Assembly: GCF_021018805.1 (NCBI RefSeq)
Contig: NC_086258.1
Span: 15,586,692-15,650,691, forward strand
Direction: 5' to 3'
Length of the DNA: 64,000 bases
From: Prinia subflava
Taxonomy: Eukaryota > Chordata > Aves > Passeriformes > Cisticolidae
In this document: positions 38,701-52,640 of the stretch, one piece after another
Numbering within the stretch: the first letter of the stretch is position 1
Layout: each line of letters opens with the position of its first letter
Translations under genes and position numbers: made by a program
The notes under the pieces: model-generated
Seen by the model: the letters and a program-made list of their open reading frames with translations, nothing else
Told to the model about the DNA's origin: nothing
Databases searched by the model: none

Positions 38701-40966
38701 AGAAATTATGGACACCCAGTCTTAAATATGATGATTAGTTTTTTATAAGTATGTCCCATTAAAAAGTATTGACCACACATCATGGTATCAGTATATACTC
38801 AGTTTAAAACAGCAGCATTTACTTGGAAGGCATTACAAAAATGTTTTCTCCCCAACAAATATTTCAAATTCCATTATTCGTATAAAATAGTCTACATATT
38901 TAGAAAACATGCATCACATTAAACAAAATGCAATTTTCATTCTTCAGAGATGAAAAGTAGTGGCAAGAAATGCACATAGTATTCTACACATCAGGGAAGC
39001 GAACTAAGGAATTATTTAAGAATACTTACATACAGTGACTCCAGTGTGCTTTGCCCCTTTCACTCTGCTGTTATTCAAGCCTCAGCTGAAACAAACCATC
39101 TCTGACAGTTTGCACTTCCTCAGAGCTGCTGTGTCTGTCTGCAGTTCCTGGGATGAACGCTCTTCCAATAATTTATATCCCTGTTAGAGTTCTCCTGCTC
39201 CCCGAGCAGAGGCAGCACGGTCGCTCTGTCATCTCCCACTTACTGAGCTTCTGCAGCAAAGAAACAATAGAGGGAAAACGACAACTGATAGTGTCCAACT
39301 GCTCAAGGAAAAGCAACCTGAGACCAGAAAGTAACACATTAGATGGTAAGGGTACACTGGAGTGTGTCATCTGTCCTCCCGTGGCACTTTGAACCCTCAG
39401 AAAAACTGTAAAATACTGACAGTAAGCTTGGGAGGGCACAACAACGCTGGAAAAGGATTTTAAAGCAGTCATTCTCATGAATATCATGATATTCAAAAAG
39501 TAGGTGTTCCTTTAAAATGAAATTATGTCTTAATAAAAGGAAAAAATGCTCAATTTCTCTTTACCAGGAGAGCAGCAAAGGCTGAAGAATTCCTGACAGA
39601 TGCTATGTTCCCTTCAGTAAGTTAAATTACTCTGTTAATATTAGCACCATCATGTTGACAGTTATCTTGCATGAAGTTTAGAAGCAGTCTAACCATTTAA
39701 ATAATAAAATTTCTGTTTTGATGGAATAACAAGAAATAATTCTGATATTCTTGACGAAGGGCCATCTTTTGAACACAATCTCCTTAATTTATTCTAGGGT
39801 ATGAGATACCTTAATTGCAATAACTTCAGTGGTGAAACAAGTGAACAGATGAATTGTAATATGAATCTTCAAGGGAAGCTCTCCATCAAAACGAGGTCTC
39901 CTCCTCAAAATTCAGTTATATGAATCAATAATCGTTCCTACAAGCCTACTTATTTATACGGAGGTAAATTTCATTCTACATACAGGAGTTCACAGAAATT
40001 TTATCAGATAGTGCTAAGGTTAAGAAAACATTCAATTTGGTTGGAGAGTTTGGATTAGAATTTAAATCTCCATTGGAACATAATTAATACACTAACATCT
40101 ATTAATAACCACAAAAACTGCTAGGAGAGGCAGTCCTGTTACTACTTTTTTAGAGTTCAGTAAAACTCATTTTTATAGACAGGACTAAACATTTCTAACA
40201 CTTACTTTACAGCCTCCTCTGGGATGGTATATACTGCTGCCAACTCTGCACCATTTCCTGACACTTTAGAGAAAAAAGAAAGAAATGTTAAACACAGTGG
40301 CAGAAGAAAAGCTTAAGTGCCTTGATTAATTTTTCTGCATTGGAATCTGACTGAGATAACACAACTTTTATAAGAGGGTATTACCTTTTGGAATTGAAAC
40401 CAATGAGTTGGGATTTCTGCCACCCCCACTCTTGTTGTAGAATACACATTATCAGAATCTTGACATTTTGATCATGACATTTGGATGATTTGTATTATTG
40501 GGAAGAAATAATAACTTAAAGACAAAAAACACATAAAGATATAAATTCAACAAGGTCAGTTGAATTTTCAGGAATTTCCTGAATTCTCAGGAAAATAATC
40601 CTATGTAATAGTCCCCAAACACAGTGCTCAGGTGCCAGAAGCCTTTTAGGACTTCACATAATGTGAAGATATTACGCAGCTAGAATCACATAATACCATG
40701 ACCTCATTCACATGGCAGTGTTGGAGAACAAGGAGACAAAATAATTACGGTCACAAGGGTTTAAGTGTGACCTTCTATGGACAAATCTTGCCAGTGAGAG
40801 GCTGTTTTCATCCCCTGGATACCTAATAAGCAAAAGGAGAAGGGAGGAGAAAGGAACCTGGTGGAAATTTCACTGTATCCCTTGTTTGAATGAAAGACCT
40901 TCTATACTGCAATCCAAACAGAACCTATTTTGCTGTAAATCTTTGTTTCTTATGCTTCATGCAAAG
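35751..40966. other. Non-coding AT-rich DNA
   Basis: Unique sequence with a CA-rich run at about 38450-38482. A minus-strand open frame at 37004-37327 (107 codons) looks slightly protein-like but was not recognised. No gene is supported. Confidence 0.6.
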
Positions 40967-41112
40967 ATAGAAGACAAACCATTTCACAACTTAGGTAAAG
41001 AAAAGCCTCCCACAGCTGAGCTATTTACAACTCTTAATAGAGCAGACCTTGGCATGCTGGAGACGCAGCATGTATAGCTGGAAGAAGCAATGGAACATGG
41101 TTTGTCTTCTAT
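40967..41112. repeat. Perfect 16-bp inverted repeat, 114-bp spacer
   Basis: ATAGAAGACAAACCAT at 40967-40982 is exactly reverse-complemented at 41097-41112. Similarity beyond the 16 bases is weak. It could be the ends of a small degenerate inverted-repeat element or a chance or locally templated inversion. No target duplication was recognised. Confidence 0.8.
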
Positions 41113-44100
41113 TTTGGGGGAAGCCAAGAAAGCAAAGAGGAGAATGAAGTAATTGCCACTTGGAGACCCTTTTAGAATGCAAAATGAAACAAGATGTTAA
41201 GGCACACTCCAAATTGTGCTCAAGGCCCAGAGCAAATGTCTTGGTCAGTGGACCTCACAGGAATTACAGTAGAAAGTGCAATAAGTAAAGCCTTGAGAGC
41301 CTCAGCTGAAGCCTTTTCCAAATTTTTTGTCAAAACACTCCCAAAGTTTTCCCATCGCCAAGGGCAAGCCATATGGCTGTCATCATATGAGGGGAGGGTC
41401 AATAAATATTTTCACACTTAGAATAAAATTATTTATTAAGAAGTTCAGAAGGTTTTTGAGACCTTCAGCCAAAGAAGTTGAAAAATTATATTCTGATTAA
41501 GCAATTACCCACAGACAAAACTTGCAAAAATGTCAGGTCTAACTTTCAGGAGTGATTCAGTCAGATTAGGCTTATAAATCACTTGGATGTATCTGAAATT
41601 TGTGCTTAAGACAAAGCTAATTTAAGGAAAGAATATATAACCAAGCTTTTCTTAAACAAGCACAAAGTAATATAACTAGGCTAGAAAATAACAGAGATGT
41701 GAATATTGCTTGTTGAAAAATTAGAAGGGATGGCTATGGCAGGATTTCCTATGACTTTATGCCATTGTCAGAAGCAAAGGAATGAGGCTATTTTTAAAGC
41801 AGCTGCTGTTTATAATGTTCTCCTTCAGATCTCCACTTCTAAATCCCAGCCTATAATGCAGCAGAGACACCCTGCTGACACAAGAAAATTCCTGAGTCAG
41901 TATTTTCCTTCCCAAACTTTCAGCTGACCTCAGCAGCTGCTAACACTTGCCAGGCTAAGATGACTCAGCACTACTCTTAGAGAACTTTTTTTTTTTTCAT
42001 TTCTTCCTGAAGTTCAAATAATACACACACAGTCTTTCACTCCTTTCAAATCAAACCTCAGCAGACGACTTTTAGCTCCCTGCTTCTCCGAAGCACCAAT
42101 TAATCAGCTTTACTAAGATTCAGAAAAGAATGAGTCACCCACTGACATTCAAAGAAAGCAATGTCCTGCTGTGTCTATCACTATGAGGAAAACTCAGGCA
42201 GAAATTCCAGGCTCCCATGCCTTTGACATCCAACTGTATTCCTAAACAAAGCTGATTTTCCCTTTTCTGGCTCCTCCTGGAAGCCTACCATGTGCAGCAG
42301 GCAATCCAGAACTCCTTTGCTGGGTACCAGACCAGATTCATTTACTGTTTTCATTAACCCTGGAGGCACATTCAAAACCTCATATTCTCCAAATACAGTT
42401 ATCAAAATTAGGGACTACTGATATAAGACCAAAATGGACATTCTCAGTTTTCTGAGTTGTACATGTCCAAATGAAGGAAAATAAGTTCTGCCAGAGTTTA
42501 GGCAGGTGTCCAATATTCTGGACTTGATAAAAACCCACAGAGAATCTTCCACAGATTAAAGCAGAGTTAATGAAATGTGTATGAAGCAAATTTATATTCT
42601 CAATTTCACCAGTCCCATATAAGCCTAGTTTGTGCCAAGGTGAATGTCACCCACTGAATACCTGCAGCATCACCTTATTCAGGAGTGTATTACCAACATT
42701 ATGAAATCACAAATAAATCCAACTGGGATATTTTCCCTGTCAATAAGTGCAATAATGGGGTTTTTTTGTGTAATCTTTCCAATTCATGAACAGCACAGTC
42801 TACTTCAGAGATGGGGGAATCAAGTCACAGGAAAGGCACTGGCTACATAAAAATAGCTCAACAGCTTAAGGCTGGATTAGCACCTGAATATTTGAATTTA
42901 CCACCCAGATCCTCACTAACCAGCCTCTCCAGAGAGCTGCCAGCCTCCCACTGCCCCATGCCAGTTACAATTTCATCTCCAGTGGAGCAGCTCAGCCCCA
43001 GCAGCCAAGAGCTGCGTGTTCCTTCTGCAGACACTCACTGACTGCATCTGAGCAGGGCTGGCTGGTTTTGGCTGGTGTTCCCAGCTCTGACTGAGCAGGC
43101 TCTGGAGAGTGCACCTGACAGCACTGGCTCAGAGCAAGGCTGACACAGACACACACCACAAACAGGAAGAAATGGAGAGAGAGACTGGCTGTTATTGGTA
43201 TAAGATTGTACTTTTAGCAGGCTAATAAATACAGGGTCTGCTCATTCCTGTAGGTGTGTGGAAATCTCATTTAACAATGTCACATTCCTGAAGAGCACAG
43301 TTGGCATAATGCAGATAATGCATTTTAAATGCAACACGCATTACCTTGCCATTTTGGAATAGACTTAAGATAGGGAAAAGGCAATCCCATGGAATGCTGT
43401 CACTTCTGATGCTGGTTTAGCCACCATCATTCCTGTCAAGCCAGACTAATTGCTTTGTTTTTGTGGGCTCCTAGGGAATAACATACTTACAAATTTGGAA
43501 AAAATAACAACATTGACTGTGCTGACTTTTGATCAATCACCACCTAGCTGGGAATGTCAGACCTATTAAGTGTTCCTTCTTTGCCAAAAATTAATGAACC
43601 AAAAATAAGTACCAGGGTTTGGAACCAGCTCTGTCTCAGGCTTTATTCAATGCCACAGTCACACTGGAGGGTGAGGAAAGGGAAAAAAACGAGTGAAAGA
43701 AGAAAGCAAACGTTAGTAATAATTGCAGCAAGTTTTCTTATTCTTCCTTATCAAGTATGAGCAACTACTAGAACTTGCAGTGGCCAAAGTGAAGAGAGGT
43801 AATTTTTGATTTTATTGATCAAAGATTCAAAGAGATAATTTAGGAATGAACAATAAATAGCTCTTCTTGTCCATCATTTCACATACACATGGAGTGGAAC
43901 AGTAGAAGTCAGCCAAATGAACCAGATTTTCATAAAACCAAATCCTAACCCCAAACCTCTGAAGCACTACAAATTAAGTTGTAGTTTTCCTTCAAGTTTT
44001 TAATGTTTTAGATCCTCGTGAATTTTCAGGCGATGGTCTCAAAGTCTTTGATAAACTACTTTCTGCTGAAAAAAATATTAAACAGACTTTTTTTATTAGG

Positions 44101-45885
44101 TTAAAAATAAATATTCCAATGTCCAAAAATACCACCAAGAAACTTCAAAGTAATCCGAAGAGGAATGATTTTTTAATTGCACAGATCTTATCAAATTTTA
44201 GCAGTAACATATATGTTGTTTTTGGCTTGATTTTTCTTTTTAAATTCAGTGCTATTGCAGCAAACTTTTCCTTTTATTTCCCAAGATCTTTTGGCAACAA
44301 TAAACTTATTTGATTTCCTTTTTAAAAAAAAGGTCAGATTGTCTCAAGACAATTAAAAGGAACCATGCTGTTTGAAGAAACACTGCCATTATCCTGCTAA
44401 TGAGCCGTTGTAATCCTGAAGTTATGGTAGCAGCAAAAGAACTTTAGTACAAACGAGACAGTCAGTCCCACAACGTTTGAATGTGCCATGTCAGAGGAAA
44501 ATTGCAAAAGGAAATTGCATCCATTAAGATTATATTCTTGAATCATTTGAAGGTTAATACTTTCAAAATAAATAAAAGGTCAAAAGCACTGCAGGTCTGC
44601 ATTTCTCAGGTGAAAGCCTCAGACCATGAGCCTTTTAGCCAGAATGCTTTAGGATTCAATCAAAGGCTCCAAACATAGCAAGAGCCAAGAAAATAGTTTG
44701 GATATCTACTGTTTTATATGATAAGAAATCAAATCTGCAATATTGCAGAATGACAATTTTGCACCCACTTTCCACATGGAGTGTCTTACCTTTTTCTATT
44801 TGAAACTACCATTAGACTTCCACATTTCTTTATAAATCTAATAACACATTTCAGAATATATTCTAGTGTGTTTTCTTTCAATATTGAAATTAGGAGGTGG
44901 ACTGGCTAACCACTATCCCACACCATGGCTAGTTCTCTCACAAACTGCATGAAATATTTCAACTCCTATATTGCTATAATGCTATTATAATATTTCTATT
45001 TTTATATTATTACGTTGTTTACAAGTACATCTAGGCAAAGCTACATTAATTCCAAGCCTCTGAGCAGTCAGGGCCCAGCTGCCATGAGAGCTGAGGCTGT
45101 GGGTGCCAAGGAGCCACCACACCCCAGGCCACGGGACCAGAGCACTGAACTCAAAATGCCACCTCAACTATGAAACTTTTACCACTTCTTCATGTTACAG
45201 TTGTTTCAGAAATAAGTATTTACACAATGAAAATAGCCCAATACACAAACATCTTCCTGTGTGGGGCTGCCTAGAGAGTTTTCTGACCACATACATTTTG
45301 GTCTCATTATCTCATTATCTCGGTCACTACACCACTAGCATTATCAGGAACTGAATTTTTAAATGTGGCTGAAGTTCCAAACAGCATCTTAGAATTTAAG
45401 CAGAGATTTTTGTGGGGGCTGGAGGAGAGTCTGTGCAGCCCCAGCTCACCCAGGAGCCCACACAGCTCCACCAGCACCCACAGACCCCAGCCCTGGATCC
45501 CATCCCACAGCTGCCCTCCAGCCCTGGGGACTGTGCAGCCGTGGGGAAGGAGTACAATAAAGAATAAGGATGTCTAGAATTTGGTTCTATCACCATTAAC
45601 CCCTCAAATGTCCCTAACAAATCCCTTGTGCTGCTGAGGCCCTGCTAATTAATGTCCAGGAGAGCACGCTGTGCTCCACAGCCTTACAGCTCCACCCCTG
45701 TTTTTTAAGCTTTCTCACCTTCAGAACGACGTTTTATTTTTGACAATACATCCCCTTTCTACATCCTCCCTGCCTCTGCTTTACCGTGTCACCTAGAGGA
45801 CACATTAAGTTGTACAATTATTTCAGAAACATACTGGGAAAGTGGCCTGCCAGAAGCGTTCCTCTCCCTGCGCTCTACCACGCGC
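41113..45885. other. Non-coding DNA
   Basis: Mostly AT-rich, with GC-richer blocks at about 42890-43150, 45060-45150 and 45410-45550. The sequence around 43290-43360 repeats words like GCATTTTAAATGC and could be conserved non-coding DNA, but that cannot be judged from one genome. No gene was recognised. Confidence 0.6.
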
Positions 45886-46183
45886 CTCAGCTGACAACAG
45901 TTTTTCCCTCAGTGACAGCAGTTTTCCCTCAGTGACAGCAGTTTTCCCTCAGCTGACACAAGAGGAGCCTTCCCTCAGGTGACAGCACAGGATTTTTCCA
46001 TCAGGTGACAAGTTTTCCCTGAGGTGACAGAAGAGGAGCCTTCCCTCAGGTGGCAGTTTTCCTTCAGGTGACAGCATTTTTCCCCTCAGGTGACAATATT
46101 TTTCTGCCAAGTGACAGGACAGGAGTTTTCCCTCAGATGACAACAGCTTTTCCTTGCCTGACAAAAGTTTTCCCTGGTGACAT
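45886..46183 (+). repeat. Degenerate minisatellite, core TTTTCCCTCAGGTGACA
   Basis: The core recurs about 13 to 14 times. Spacing is 20 bp in the first units (CAGTTTTCCCTCAGTGACAG twice near 45900-45945). Later spacing is irregular, from about 17 to over 30 bp, with inserts such as AGAAGAGGAGCC appearing more than once. Each unit has a pyrimidine run, CAG and then usually GTGACA. The array is older or more mutated than the 13-bp satellite. Confidence 0.9.
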
Positions 46184-49100
46184 TCCCCCTCTGGTCAGGG
46201 CAAAATGTGTTCACAGAAGGAAGAATCCCTGGGGAAGGGATGGAGATATTATGTGATATTCTGTTGTTTTAACAGGTTAAGGGAAAGAACTCTTTTCTGC
46301 TTAGTAGTTATTTTCTTTTGTGTCTTTACATTTTGTGCTTTTATTGAGAGATGAGCAAACTCCACTTTTTTCTGAGTTTTCTGGAGTTTGGAAGGGGTTA
46401 AGGGAGGCACTGCATGCACAGTGTATCCATATCTTGGGCATTGGCTTTTTCCAGGTGGCAAATAAAAAGTGATTTAGCATAAACAGTTGTAAAGGGGGAG
46501 GATGGGGCTGCAATGTGAGACACGCAGTCATTGTCAAAGATTCCTTTTGCTAATTGTTTCTTTGTAGATTGAGCTGCCAACATTACATAGAAAATGTTGG
46601 AGAGGAAGGAAATGATCCCTTTCAATTTCTGCCATTGCATTTATTTTGATTCCCAGGGGCTTTGTGGGGCAAATTGTAGTCAAGGCAAGAAGGGCCTTGC
46701 TATCTGACTTCAGGCAGTGAAACTGAGGTAGATATTTTTAGATAATTTACTAAAAACTGTGATCAGTGGTAGTTTATAGCTCAGGTATCAGCCTCTGGAT
46801 CCCTGTCCAGTGTTGTTTTGCTTTCATTCTTATAAACACATCCACATCCAGATAAAAGCTTCTTTGTAAATTTTATTTATTTGGAGATTTCTACATGTGA
46901 TGGAAAATCTTTAAATGGTAGGTGCAAAACTAGCTTTGGATCTAGACAAATTTTGCATGCACCAAAACAAATTTGAGCCAAATTTAGAAGCAGTGCCATA
47001 TGACATGCTCCTGGGGAGTGAGAGGCTGGCTGTAGGCCCAGATCTGACAAAGATCTTTTGCACATTTTTATCTTTATACTCTTTGAATAGTCCCACTGAT
47101 CATTCTGTCAACCTGAAGTACTAAAACATCAGCAGGCTTAAGTTTTAAAAAAACTGGCCTTTAAGTTTTAAAAAATTGATTTTTAAATGAAAGAACTTTT
47201 AAAAAAGTTTTTTACTTTACTTTCTGTTTACTGAGCCTTAAGGAAACATTTGTGTCATGTTTTCCAGTCTTTTTCTTTGCATGACAGAAACTATTTTTTT
47301 CTTTTTTCCTAAAATGAATCTGGATGTTCTCATGCAGACTTTCAGAGATCAGATTTTAGGCAGATGTCCTATGTTATAGGATTATTGGTAAGAACTGGGA
47401 GAGTTGGCACCACAGACAACACAGCACTTGTTTAAAGTTTGCAGAATGCCTTGGAGCATAATTTCTTTGGGGCAAGAGTGTTAATTGTGTTGTGGCTAAG
47501 TGATGCACGTGCAGTTGTGTATAAGTGTGTGTAGCTCACTCTTCTGATGCTGTCTGTATCTGCTTCAGTCTTTTCATTGCACCATTTTCAGTCCCTCATG
47601 CAGCTGGTCCAAGGAAAATACCAGTGAATTAAAGATAATTGCAGGCTAATGACTAATTCTTTTATTCTGTGGAAATCATGGGGGAGGTGGGTAAGAAGGT
47701 GGCAAAGAGTCTGATTTAAGCAGGTGTCTTTTGGAGAAAGTCAGCATACCCACAGCAGCAAGGGGAAAAAGCTCTTAAAATTACTATGGAAATTCTCCAG
47801 ATAACAAGTAGAAAATTAAATTTTGTGTGAATGGGGATAAAAAACAATTAGTATGTAGCTGGAAACAACAGAGAAGCAAGCATTCAAAGGATATTATTGA
47901 TGTGCTCTAATTAAAAATTAAAGTAGCTTAGGGGCTGACCTAAAGTGTTGGCAGTGAAATCAAACCAAACCCAAGAATGTTTGTTTTACACACAGCACTT
48001 AGCAGCCCCAGCCACCAGCCAATACTGCTACAAGGTTCTACAAAGAGTGCAATTACACAGCCTCTGTCCCAAACAAGGTTGATTTAGTGTAACAGACAGA
48101 GAGGGAGTTTTACACATGGAGAAATAACGCCTAGAAAAGATGGTTATTGCTCTGTGAAATAAAAAATATTTATGAGAGGAGGATCTCATGTCTGAAGGGA
48201 ATATTACATCTTCAAGAGCATTCTTTCTTGACGCTCTTTGTAACAACCCGCACTGTTACTTTTATTGTATAATGGAATATTTTTATTGCTGTTTAACTGA
48301 AGGGGTCAGTTAAATACATATTTACCATATTGTTTTTTCACAATTCGTCTCTGCCACGTTTTTTATGTCCACATGTCCTCTGTGATTATTGTAGATGCCC
48401 ATGGAAGGATAAAACACAAATTATGACAGGGAGAAGCAATGCTGTAGCCACCCAGGTGGATTCATATCTATACATGGACAGCAGATTAACGTACTGAGGA
48501 CCAGGAGAAGGGTGACGCATTTTAATCCATTAATAAGACCTTGTCAAATACTGTGATTGACCCTTTGCAGGTTTTTTCCCTCCTGAAAAGAACTGTGATT
48601 TCCATTGAGATCTATCTTAAATATAAATCACCAAAACAAATAACTTCTTAGGCTGCAGTACCTAGAAGCACCAAGAGCACACTGAACATTTTGTGAAGTA
48701 AAACTTCATAAAAAGTTTGGTTTGTTTTTTTTTTTTGCCTTAATTAGATATTAAAAATTACAGAATTTACTATCATGCAGAGGTTTCATATATATCTTTG
48801 ACTTTGAAGAAAGAGCTTAATACAGAATTGATTATACTTGCAGTTAGTGTATTAACATTTTTCTTATCCAAAATTGAGGCTGAGCGGGAAAATCACCAAA
48901 AAATAAACATTTTTAAAAGACAATGAAAGCCATTTTTTATTTAATATTATTTTAATATATTTAATTTGAACATCATCTCCTTATTAATCCTTTTAAATAG
49001 TTACCTAAGAAGTCAAAACAACATTTCTTCCAATGTTGCTTTCATATACTTGATGGCTTCTCTGTGTAAAAATCTTAGTAAATAATTAAAGTTTATTTTT

Positions 49101-51657
49101 ACGTGAAAAATCAGAGGAATCTTGTATGACTTGATAGACCATTTCAGCAGTATTACCATGCTGCCCTCTGGAGTACACTGACAAAGCACTGCATGGAAAA
49201 AGTTTTGGAGGCATCTGCTGTTCTTTGCATCCAAGAAAATCATCACTAGAAAAAAGGAAGCCTTGCTAAACTCTTCAAAAAGCAGGGTGAATATGCAGTG
49301 TTTCACTTCACTTAGCCCAGAATTTTTTGGGCATGTTTTCAGTAGATATGTATGACTATGTAGGATTTCATTCCTGGCTGCACCCCAAAGCCTTTGATAA
49401 AAATGTGATTATTATAGGATCACCTCAGTGCTTGTATTCAAATTCTTTAGTGTAGATTTTAATTTTTGCTTTAGAATCACCAGATTGAGGTTTCTCAGCA
49501 AAACTGATTTTTGTCATCTGGAGGCACAAGAGCTGTGTCAGACTGTCCCATGGAATCCAACTTTTCTGGCTTCTATGTAAAATAAGTGTCAGAAATCCAA
49601 AAACTCTACTAGGAGAAAGTAGTAGGTATCAAAAAAATAATAAAACATATTTTCCCTTACAAACTCAAAACCCCCGAGACATTTGGAAGGCATATGCATC
49701 TCTTGTTTCCTAAATTAATTCATCTTTCTCCAAGATGTGTCTTGTGGAAAAACTAAAAATTCCCTTTTGCTCCTCCCTCCTCTCCCTCCCTTCCCCAAAT
49801 TGCCTTAAAACCACATAAGAATGAAAACAAAGGTCAGGCATTAATATTATCTCTAAGTTCTGGGGGAAAAAAAACCAAAACAAAACACCAAAAAAGTGGA
49901 GTTTAGGCATTTTTAGGAGTCTCTTCCTTAATATAGTATAAAGATTCCCAGTTGCAGATTGTTGATAGCTGGAACTGGGGTTCAAAGACAGCACAGGTCC
50001 ACAAAGAGAAAGTAAAACAAGCATTTATCCTTCTTCTCCAATACAGAGAGACTTTAAAGTGTATATAATTCATGTTTATTTCTGGGTCCTTTCTCTGCTT
50101 CCACAACTGGAAAAAATGCACAAGTTAAAAAGAAAGGTTGTTATCTCCAAAAGTGGTTTTAGGGACTAAATAACACTTGGGAGTAGCTAATTAAATTGTT
50201 AGAAGTTGTTAAATATTTTAAGTACTTTTCCATTGGTAGTTAACAGAAATTAGATACCTTGTAAGTCTATTTTTAATATGAAAAGATGCCTTTCTTTAGG
50301 TGCCTGAAGACTTCTGCAAATCTACTTTTTCTTAAGTCTAGGGTTTCAGGTCAGGCAGAAAGAAAATGTAAGCTAAGTGACTGGAATTGCAGATCACCTC
50401 CAGACTGACAAGCCATGAAAAATGAAGATCCTGCCAGGAGTCTGCGACATTCACTACGGTGAGAACATTTAACTGCAGTTCAGTGTAAGCAAGGAGAATA
50501 CCCTCTGTGGGAAAGGCTACCTGTGAAAATGCAGGGACTCTGCAGGGAAACCAGAGAAGTGCCTGAGATAATGATGCTGAGGGAGACATCAAGGCATCGA
50601 GCTGATAGGGCATGAAGAGAGACAGGAACTGGCTTGGATGGTCTGAAATGACCATGGAAAATCGGGGTAAAGGGGCATTCCCAGACACTGAGGAAGTCAG
50701 ATTTGAATTGTCACTGGAGGTGTCAGGACAGAGTTATGACTAGATATACAGTTGTTTATCTCAAAGGATATCATAACCTCCTACAAACATTTAATTACAT
50801 CGTTAATTACTTCACAGTCTTGTTGCATAAGCAGCAGTGTGGCTCAAATGAATCAGAAGTGTCCTGAATGCTGTACCAGCTCAGATTTGCATTGGATCTT
50901 CACTGTTTGAATTCTATTTGGAGATCAGCTCAGTTGGTAAGTGAGTGATGATCAGGTTTTTGATGACTGGATGTTGATGGAAAAAGAAAGGAAGAAAGCC
51001 AGGTGTTCTCCTGTTTAAATCCTAAGTAGACAGTACTGCCTCCTTTATTCTGGAGTTTGACCTAGTAAAAACTCACTCTGACTTTTTAGAAGGCTTAAGA
51101 TCCTGACTCCCTCTGGCAATTTTAAAAATACCACCTTCCATTTATAAACTCCAATGAGAGAAGGTTTAATATTACTAAATAATTGTTTGGGGAATTTGTT
51201 CCCCATACAAGTGAGGAATTCTTTGTCTACAAATGACCTGCATGATGAAAAAAATCCACATTATTAGTATGTCAACCTTTTGTGTTTTTTGAGAAAAGAT
51301 GGCGTCAGCAAATAAATCCACATTATCTTGGTAAATATTTTTAAAGAGAATGCAAAACTAGATCAGAACACAAAAGTAGCTTTAGAGACAGCTTCTACTG
51401 AGATTAAATATATATAAATATAAGTATATATCTCCCAAGACAAAATACACAGCTTCATATAATCTGCTAAAGAGAAAAGTAAATATTTTGCAACCACAAA
51501 TGAAGTCAAAGCATAACATTGTGGTGAGACTTAAGAGGAGTTAACAGACCAAAATGTCTCATTATTTCACAAATTATAGCAGCATGAAAAAACACTCCTT
51601 TAGTTCCAGGATACTTAGGTCTGTTTCACGAAATAAAAACATGTGATTAAAACAAAG
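46184..51657. other. Non-coding AT-rich DNA
   Basis: Unique sequence. Near 47139-47215 the words TTTTAAAAAA and AAGTTTTAAAAAA recur on both strands, giving a self-complementary AT-rich patch. A partial CTCF-like core lies at 49161-49174 on the minus strand. No gene was recognised. Confidence 0.6.
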
Positions 51658-51716
51658 CGGCGTTTCAAGCGCGGCTCCGGTGCGATCGGTGCGGTGTGAG
51701 CCACACCGAGCCCACG
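51658..51716. other. Isolated dense CpG cluster
   Basis: Ten CpG dinucleotides fall within 59 bases, while the flanking kilobases have almost none. The sequence includes GCGGCG, GCGCGG, CCGG, CGATCGG and GCGGTGTG words. It is too short to be a normal CpG island and no TATA box or gene start was recognised. A fragment of a GC-rich repeat or a small regulatory site are the main alternatives. Confidence 0.75.
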
Positions 51717-51722
51717 CTGCAG

Positions 51723-52527
51723 GTATGAGAAATGAGCTTCTGCCACAGAAATTGGCTGGCACACAGCTTTGTGCACAACATTTGCTTATGCCCACACTGA
51801 GGGCGTTCTCAGGCAAGGTGATACAGTGCATGCTTTAGGTTCCTTTCACTAATGGTATGGATTAAAGTATTAAAGGTAAAAATGCGACTGGTGCTGGTTT
51901 GTAGTGGGTGCCGGCAGCCAAGTTCTGCCCTCAGTTACCCCCTGTAGCTCCCCTGAAGTCCGTGGCAGTGCCAAGCGTAACTGAGGGAAGAATTCAGCTG
52001 TTCAAATATGCCCATGGTTACCAAGCCCTGGCAGCAATTGCCAGGGAATTATGGCAGTGTTGAGGGGAAGAACTGAGGAGCCTTGGCGGGGCGGTCTGGA
52101 GATCTGCACAGTGCTTGTCTACAGAACGTCTGGCCTCCTGAAGTCAAAGCTATTAGATTTTCCTACTTGCTCTAATGTACTGCAGACAAAAAGGGTCTTT
52201 CATTGCTGAATGCTATAAATGAAATGCTCACCAGCTGGGACTCCTGCACCTCTCCACACATTGTAGCACCAGCCTTTTGTTTGTGCCAGACCTAATCTTG
52301 AAGTTTCATAGGGCAGAGGGCAGATTTGAAAATATCTCAGATTCTAACACAGTAAATCATTATTGTTATTAATGAAGTAGAGCTGAATAGCTTCTAGGCT
52401 ACTTATAACACAGAAAACCTCATCTTTTTGCAGCATGGTTAGTAGTTATTCAGTGCTTCATATTACTGAAATTGGTAATAGGCTTTCTGGCTGATACACT
52501 GACTCCATCTGAGTGAACAAAAGATGG
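51723..52527. other. Non-coding DNA, moderately GC-rich
   Basis: GC content stays raised to about 52130 (for example GGCGGGGCGG near 52086) and then falls. No gene or known repeat was recognised. Confidence 0.6.
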
Positions 52528-52640
52528 CTTTTCATTTCCCAGATGAGGAATCAAGATCTGGAGTATCTGTCTGTACTTATATTGGAAGAAAGGGACTTAA
52601 ATTCTGGTATCCTTAGGTGTAGTGTGTAGTGTAATGCATC
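52528..52640 (-). mobile_element. Possible decayed MIR, reverse orientation
   Basis: TTCATTTCCCAGATGAGGAA resembles the inverted MIR word CATTTTACAGATGAGGAAAC. About 60 bases on, GGGACTTAAATTCTGGTATC sits where GGGACTAGAACCCAGGTCTC (inverted B box region) is expected, followed by TGTAGTGTAATGCATC. Order and spacing fit, but identity is low. Confidence 0.38.

Noticed and set aside
45365..45577. Proline/serine-rich plus-strand frame
   Set aside because: Simple GC-rich composition; no domain, and the minus strand is also open.
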